This document shows, in pieces, positions 58,005-64,000 of a stretch of DNA of 64,000 nt. The stretch spans positions 4,779,534-4,843,533 of the forward strand of contig CM070615.1 of assembly GCA_036346395.1 (NCBI GenBank), read 5' to 3'. Source of the stretch: Hsuehochloa calcarea (taxonomy: Eukaryota; Streptophyta; Magnoliopsida; Poales; Poaceae). Made by a program: the position numbers and the translations under genes. How positions within the stretch are numbered: the stretch's first letter is position 1; the number at the start of each line of letters is the position of its first letter. Under the pieces are notes generated by a model. The model made no database searches and was not told the origin of the DNA. It was given only the letters and a program-made list of their open reading frames with translations.

Positions 58005-58160
58005 TGGGCCGGCGCGGCGGAAGCTTTATTTTGGGCCGGGCCGTAGGTGCTTTATGGGCTAGTGGGCTAGGAGCTAGCTCATGGGCCTTTTCGCAGTCTA
58101 CTACTACTAAGGAAAGGGTGGGACATTCCTCCTCCCGAGTCTAACTAAACCCTAAACCCC
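58005..58160 (+). promoter_or_regulatory. NOL6 promoter: five site II motifs and a telo-box
   Basis: TGGGCY motifs lie at 58005-58010, 58032-58037, 58055-58060, 58063-58068 and 58082-58087. A telo-box, AAACCCTAA, lies at 58147-58155 within AAACCCTAAACCCC. Site II (bound by TCP factors) together with telo-boxes is the known signature of plant genes for ribosome biogenesis and translation, matching the product downstream. The start codon is at 58202. Confidence 0.8.
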
Positions 58161-58201
58161 CGCACGCTCGCCTTCCGCCGCCGGCGACCACCGAAACCAG
58201 C

Positions 58202-61200
58202 ATGGCCGCCGCCGCCGCGGAGGACTCCATCGACCGCAAGCTCTCCACGCTCCTGGAGGAGGCGCGGCCGAGCGCCGCCGCCATCCGCGCCGCCGGGAGG
58301 CCGTGGACGCCGTCGCGGACCTCATCAAGAGGGTGCCACCGCAGCGGGCGGCGCCGGAGGCCGCCTCGGGGTTCGTGCGGGACCTGGGGCTGGGCGCCGA
58401 GAAGCTTGCGTTCACCTTTCGGCCGCCGGAGGTGGTGCGGATCGCCGGGAGCCACGCGGCCGGCGCTGTCGCTAGGCCCGACGTCGCCGCGGACCTCCTC
58501 GTCCGCTTGCCCAAGGTATTGGCAGTGTTTCCATGCTATGTTGCTATTGTTTACTTCGAGAATTGGCTGGGTGTTGCGGGGGAGTATGGATGATTTTCTT
58601 TAATGTTTCTTTAGATGCCACCAATTTTCCTCCAACAAAAGCATTTCGCGGTATTTGGTTGACAAGATTACAATAGAGGCTGCTCAGCTATGCTGGATTG
58701 TTTAATCAATCATGTCAGCAAAATTTCTTGTTGGTTCACAAAAATACAAAGTTATCCGGAATCCGGTCGTTTTGTCGTTCTAATGGAAGAAATTCATTTT
58801 TTAATGTCTTGTTTTCCACGAAGATTTTTAATGATTTATTTTCTGCTGATTTTATATAGGAATGCTTCCATGAAAAGGATTTCCTGAATCACCAGTACCA
58901 TGCAAAGAGGTGTATTTACCTCTGTGTTGTTGCGAAGAGCTTGAGCTCTTCTCCATTAGTCCGCAAGGTTTCATGGTCTACTTTCCAAGATGAGGCACGA
59001 AAGCCTGTCCTTCATGTATATCCAGGTTGGTGTTCTATCAAGTTACTTCCTCTTTTCACCTCAGTGTGCATTCAGTTGATGCTCGTGCATGCAAGTAGAG
59101 TTTTAGTCCTTGCCTTTTCTTCTCATTTTCAATTCTTTCATTGGTGCAGCAACAGAAATAACAGAACTTCCTGGGTTCTATGTCACGATAATCCCGACCG
59201 CAAGCTCTTTGTTCAATGTTTCAAAGATGAATTTATCAACAAGAAACAATGTCCGTGCATATACAAAAGGTAATGTGCCTGCTTTAGAATCGTTCAATTC
59301 CATACTTTTGGCCTTTAATGTACGAATAGTCTTTTTTTTGCTGATTGGATATGCATTGCAGATGACATAAACCTGCCCACACCAAAGTACAATAGCAGCA
59401 TATTGGAGGATATGTTTTTAGAGGAAAATGCAGAATTTATCAGCAGCACGTTTGCAGATTGGAAATCCTTGCAAGAGGCATTGGTTTTACTAAAAGTACG
59501 CAGTTCATCCCGAATTCTAGTGCTTTTACTTATCAAAAGTAAGGGCTAAATGTTCACCCGTTTAGAATGGGTTTCTGTTGTGTTCAGTTATCAGTTGTTG
59601 TTAAGCAGTACTGCAGTAGTTCTTGAAATGAGCAATAGCCCCTTTAACAACTATGTAATGACGAAAACTTTTATATTTGACAGTGCAGCAGGGCTGTTAT
59701 ACCTTTCTTTTTTGTCGTGGATGGCAATATAATGTTAGTTCCAAATGCAGGTTTGGGCACGTCAAAGAACTTCAGTATATACACATGATTGCCTCAATGG
59801 ATACTTAATATCTTCCATTCTCGTGTTTCTTACTATGGACTGTGGAGGAAGCATAATTAATAGATCAATGACCACAAGACAAATTTTCCGTGTCGTAATC
59901 AACTTTTTGGGTACATCCAAGCAACAGAAAGTTGATGTTTTATAACATTTACCAAAGTTTACCATATTGAAGCATCTCCGTGTTCTTGCAGCAACTTCGA
60001 AGATGTGGGCGAAGGGCTTGGTGATTCAGCCAATGAAGAAGCGTACGATCACCAAAGAGGTCTGTCAACCTGCTGCATGTAATATGTAGCTGGATGCCAT
60101 CATAAATATATTAGTGTCTGTATCGGTTTCTGTCGAATAAGTGGAATAATATCTTCTGTACAAAATCATAATTAAGGTTCTTTGCCTTAGTGTGAACATG
60201 GTATGAACAAATTGGCATCTCATACTTGGTATGGTTAGCTCTGGTTATATTACACCATGGGTACCCGGTGCACCTGTGTCTGGAATTGAGTAATGGGAAT
60301 ACCCAGTATAGTTTCTTGGTGCATGACGCACAATTCTGGATTCAACTTCCGTACAAAGTGCTAATGATTAGTGCGGTAATATTAAATAGTTCAATTATCT
60401 TTTTCATCATTATGATCTTCTGATCGAGTGAATTGTTCAGGGCATTGCTCATTTCCTGAAAACATTTGATGTTGCCATATGTGATGTATCTGGTTACGTA
60501 AATCTGGCATTTCGGATGACGAAGTCAGCTTTTTTAGAGGTATGTGTGATTATGAAAGTACTTTATGACCACCAGTTCCTTTTTCACTTAGCTTCCTTCT
60601 CTTTGTTATTTCACATCTCATGTATATCTACTAAATACTGACATACACGACCCTGTGGTATGATCCAACCATCCCTCTTAGAAGTTTACTTTAGTTGTTT
60701 TGACTTTTTATGTTCAGAATAATGCACTCCACATTTGTCATCAAGCTTGCAAATCTCTTTGAGTTGAACTGTTATAGTCTCCACCTTAATCTAATGATCT
60801 TTCATATTCAGCTTCAAGATGAGGCAGCTTGCACATGTAATTGCCTTGATAAATGCAGAGGTGGCGGATTTGAAGAGCTTTTTATGACCAAGGTTGATTT
60901 TGGCGCTAAGTTCGATTCATGCTTGAGGTATGTCGAATTAAGCAAATTACCATGTATAACTGTTGTGCACATTGCGTTATGTACTTTAACTGGATCTGGG
61001 ACCTTTATCCAAGAGAGCAGTGCAGCGCATGCTGAGCCTGAGACTATCTAGTTACATTGTGTGTGTACTCGCACACGCGTTTGTGTGATTTTGGAAGACA
61101 GTGATAATCATTCCTTTCATATATCCATTCCAAAACTTCACACAGTTCTCTCAGGTTGGAAAATAGCATTGGTGTCCCACTGACAAGTGGCCCCAGGCCC

Positions 61201-63522
61201 CACTTGTCAGCCTCACTTTTGATGTTATTTTCCAATTTGCATATTTTCAGAGTGTCATTGAGCTAATTTCTCCTTACTAGTATAATTCCCAGATTTGAGA
61301 CTTTTCCATCAGCTTGCAAGTTGTGAAATTTCGATTAGCTATCCAATCCTAAATAAAGATGGAAGCCAAGAATCTAATTAAGTTCTCACTTGATATTGCT
61401 TGCTGTCACTGTCAGGATAAACTTGAAGGGGCATGCTAAACTTACTGCATCAGGCTTTTGCTTGGATGATGAATCTTGGAGAGTACTTGAAAAAGATGTT
61501 CAGTCCTTGCTGCAACAAGGACTTACAGACAGAACAAAGATGATCCGCGTCCTGTGGAGAAGCACACCTTCTGAATGGAATATAATGGATGTATGTAACA
61601 TAACTGTAAATGACCACTTTTTCTTTGCATTTCAATCCAGTGACAGGTACACCTTTATAGGGTTTCTCAGAATTTGGTAGCAGTCCGCTGCTTGTTGGCA
61701 TAATGCTTAGCTCATTGGAGAAGAGTTTTCGTCTTGTCGATATTGGTTCAAACCCTGAGAATCGTGATGAGGTATTTTTCCTTTAATAGTTTACAAAACA
61801 ATGATTGTTTACAATTATTGTGATCTAACACACTCATATGTGTTGCTTTTGTATCCCAAGGCTGTTAAATTTAGGAAATTTTGGGGAAAGAAAGCTGAAC
61901 TTAGGAGATTTAAAGATGGAACTATTGCTGAAAGCACAGGTAACTGTTGCATTGTATTTTTACTCGTTGCCTGTGAAGGGCATACATAAATTGAATAAAT
62001 ACAGTTCTTAATGGATGCTACTTTCTAAACTGCAGTGTGGGATTGTGAGTCTTGGGAGAAGCACACAATTATCAAAAGAATTGCTGATTATGTGCTTACC
62101 AAGCATTTGTCATTGCAGAAGGAAGATTTGATTCATGTTGTTGATCAGCTTGACTTTTGCCTCCTGGTTGGTGGCCAAGGTAAGTTTCTGAGCTTTCTAT
62201 CTGGTGCTTTACATGTCCTTGGTTATGGGCTTAATTGGAATTATGCAGATCCAGTCTCTTCTTCTGGAGCTTTGTTCGAAGCCTTCGATACTTTAGCTAA
62301 GCAGTTGCGTCTATTGGACGATGTTCCTCTTAAAATATCCACTGTGCAACCTCTAGACTCAGGTTTGAGACAGTGTGTTTTTTTTATTCTTTCTATATCC
62401 TGTTTATTTTATTTTTCATCATTTTCTTCATTGGATGTGACATTTCTTTTTATTTAACTTTTGCTTATGCCAGCCTTTAGACACACATCTGTGTTTCCTC
62501 CTGAACCCCATCCGTTGGCATATGAAAATAATTCTTCTCACAGGCTGCCAAATTTTACAGCAACTTGCATTCGATCTTTAGAAGTCATGATTCAGGTATA
62601 ACCGTATAACCTCTCTTGAGTTGTGTTATATCACAATGGGAATATTACTCTTTCTTTCCTTTTTGGTGCTCGACCGCGCAGTATCTTGCATGCCATGTTT
62701 TGTATCTGTTAGTTACCCAGGCTTTATTGTGGTATTATTTTTTTTCACAAATCTTTCCCCTTTTCCTCTTCATTTCAATAACAGCTAGAGGGATCTGGTA
62801 ACTGGCCTTTGGATCATGTAGCCATGGAGAAGACAAAGTCTGCATTTCTTTTAAGAATTGGTGAAAGGTGTGAGAGGATTTAAGATAATTTTGATTGCTC
62901 AAAATATATTTCCACTCCATTGACTCAATCTGGTGTTATTTCAGCCTCGAGGATCGAGGAATGTTTGTTACAGCCAGTGACGATGAGGTCAATGTTCTTA
63001 CATCTGGATATTCATTCTTGCTCAAAATATTTCATGAAAGAGGTTTGCTATTACAAAAGCAAGGTTGGCTTCTCATTATATATGCAAGTAATTTTTTATA
63101 TCTGCTAGCTGGCTTCCGTAGAAAGATCATGAAGTTCTACAATTTTATTGCGTTGTCTCACAGCTGGAGATGGTAACACACAAAGTGCGTCCTCAGAAGA
63201 CAAGGAGCTCTTTCTGCGGAGCCAGCACTCAAGTATGATCAATGGTCTGCATGGCCGTTACCAGGTGTATGGGCCGGTAGTCAGGTAACTGTCAAGGTTT
63301 TGAAGGTTGTTAGTTAAACACATCATACCTTAAAATATAAGTTATACTTACGGTATGCTTGCATATAATCTTTCCTTTTCGAAGGCTAGCAAAAAGATGG
63401 ATTTCTACACATCTATTTTCTTCGTTTATATCAGAGGAGGCAGTTGAATTGCTGGTTGCCTACATATTTTTGAAGCCATTCCCATTCCATGCCCCTTCTT
63501 CACGGATTGCTGGATTTCTTAG
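58202..63522 (+). CDS. NOL6: Nucleolar protein 6 (NOL6/Nrap/Utp22), 5' three quarters, exon-1 frameshift
   Basis: Eighteen exons: 58202-58515, 58860-59025, 59150-59269, 59362-59495, 59751-59910, 59992-60059, 60441-60539, 60812-60927, 61416-61590, 61661-61771, 61861-61939, 62036-62179, 62249-62362, 62474-62595, 62785-62867, 62945-63063, 63164-63284, 63385-63522. All junctions are GT/AG and exons 2-18 stay in one frame, about 690 codons. Family motifs include CLNGYLISSILVFLTMDCGG, NRSMTARQ-like NRSMTTRQIFRV, EKDVQSLLQQGLTDRTKMIR, PLLVGIMLSSLEKSFRLVDI and KFWGKKAELRRFKDGTIAES. The last is the conserved nucleotidyltransferase-fold core. NOL6/Utp22 works in the nucleolus in the UTP-C module of the small-subunit processome. 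The ATG frame (MAAAAAEDSIDRKLSTLLEE) runs to about 58294, then the homologous frame continues one base off (REAVDAVADLIKRVPP). One base appears missing near 58294. The 3' exons lie beyond the window. Confidence 0.88.
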
Positions 63523-64000
63523 GTACAACTCTGGAACCTTCCATACAATCTCGTATTTTCTTTTATTGTTCTGAAACTGATTCACTTTATCAGCTTCATT
63601 CTTTTTGTTATGTAAGAACAGACAGATACTAGCTTTCTTAGCCATGTCTTGATTGCGGAGACAATTTTGTCCAATAGTTCTGACTTCTGAATTATTATGG
63701 ATGAAAACAAATTTATTTTTAAAAATCCCATAATCATCCAATGAAAAACACAAGATTTTTGTTTTTTCAGATATCCATTTTAGACCATGTCTGAAGTCCG
63801 TGTATAATAGAGTGATATCAATGTTTTGATAGAGAAAGAACGTACTCTGTTTTCTCGATATAAATCTGGTCCAGGCACATTGTTATTAAGTCACGCGTCT
63901 AATCGATGATTAGTCGACAAGTTGGTACATAGCCCCCGACTAGAACCATCAACTTGACTAACAGGGCTAGTCGTCCTGCTTGCCGATTAATCAGCTGCTA
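63523..64000 (+). other. Intron of NOL6 continuing past the window, with transposon-like tail
   Basis: No further exon is found: the possible acceptor at about 63770 leads at once to a stop. 63880-64000 (GTCACGCGTCTAATCGATG, GATTAGTCGACAAG, GCCCCCGACTAG) resembles a transposable-element fragment, so an insertion probably begins near 63880 in this intron. Confidence 0.45.

Noticed and set aside
63760..63800. A possible nineteenth NOL6 exon after TTTTTTCAG
   Set aside because: In the phase required by exon 18 it meets a stop after two codons and does not continue the family sequence.

Overview
The window is plant nuclear DNA from a grass, most likely Oryza (rice) or a close relative. The evidence is spliceosomal genes with GT/AG introns, GC-rich exons typical of grasses beside AT-rich intergenic DNA, and a dense nest of LTR retrotransposons and DNA transposons of kinds common in rice. 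No prokaryotic feature, CRISPR array, rRNA or tRNA gene was recognised. I estimate that at least two thirds of the window is mobile DNA.

Layout. 1-790 holds a short tandem repeat and unassigned DNA. 792-4416 is an almost complete but decayed hAT transposon. 4993-9336 looks like a long solo LTR lying on the minus strand. 10116-20014 is a Ty3/gypsy element whose two LTRs can be delimited by comparing them; its 5' LTR is split by another LTR-like insertion (10879-14773) and its reverse transcriptase/RNase H region is gone. 20600-21866 is the 3' part of a PIF/Harbinger transposon. 22261-24006 (minus) is a two-exon gene for a small-heat-shock-domain protein with a proline/glutamate-rich arm and a C-terminal membrane anchor. 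This gene is followed by an inverted PIF/Harbinger end (24715-25165) and a second, internally deleted copy of itself (25165-25912). 26460-33376 is retroelement debris: a minus-strand Ty1/copia element, a direct repeat pair and a large LTR-derived inverted repeat.

34436-38160 is the main gene island: a citrate-binding-protein-like gene (+) converging on an intronless EXO70 exocyst gene (-). 38250-40995 is a terminal-inverted-repeat element carrying a broken plant-mobile-domain (PMD) gene. 41776-45925 (minus) is a MED26-type Mediator gene that can be followed through eight exons but lacks its N-terminus and has a stop; a copia element with a 132-bp LTR sits in its fourth intron. 46330-47880 is a second PMD fragment. 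47890-57000 is a Tat-type gypsy element (protease, integrase, antisense extra ORF), again without reverse transcriptase and interrupted by two further LTR-like insertions. 58202 to the right edge is a NOL6/Nrap/Utp22 ribosome-biogenesis gene with 18 visible exons, a promoter bearing five TGGGCY boxes and a telo-box, and an apparent frameshift in exon 1.

The host genes do not form a functional cluster: secreted/vacuolar organic-acid binding, exocytosis, transcription, chaperone-like and rRNA-processing roles sit side by side as islands in transposon DNA. The points of most interest are the gene bracketed by inverted Harbinger ends and its deleted duplicate, the PMD-carrying element with palindromic terminal motifs, the MED26 pseudogene with a retrotransposon in an intron, the LTR-derived hairpin, and the frameshift in NOL6.
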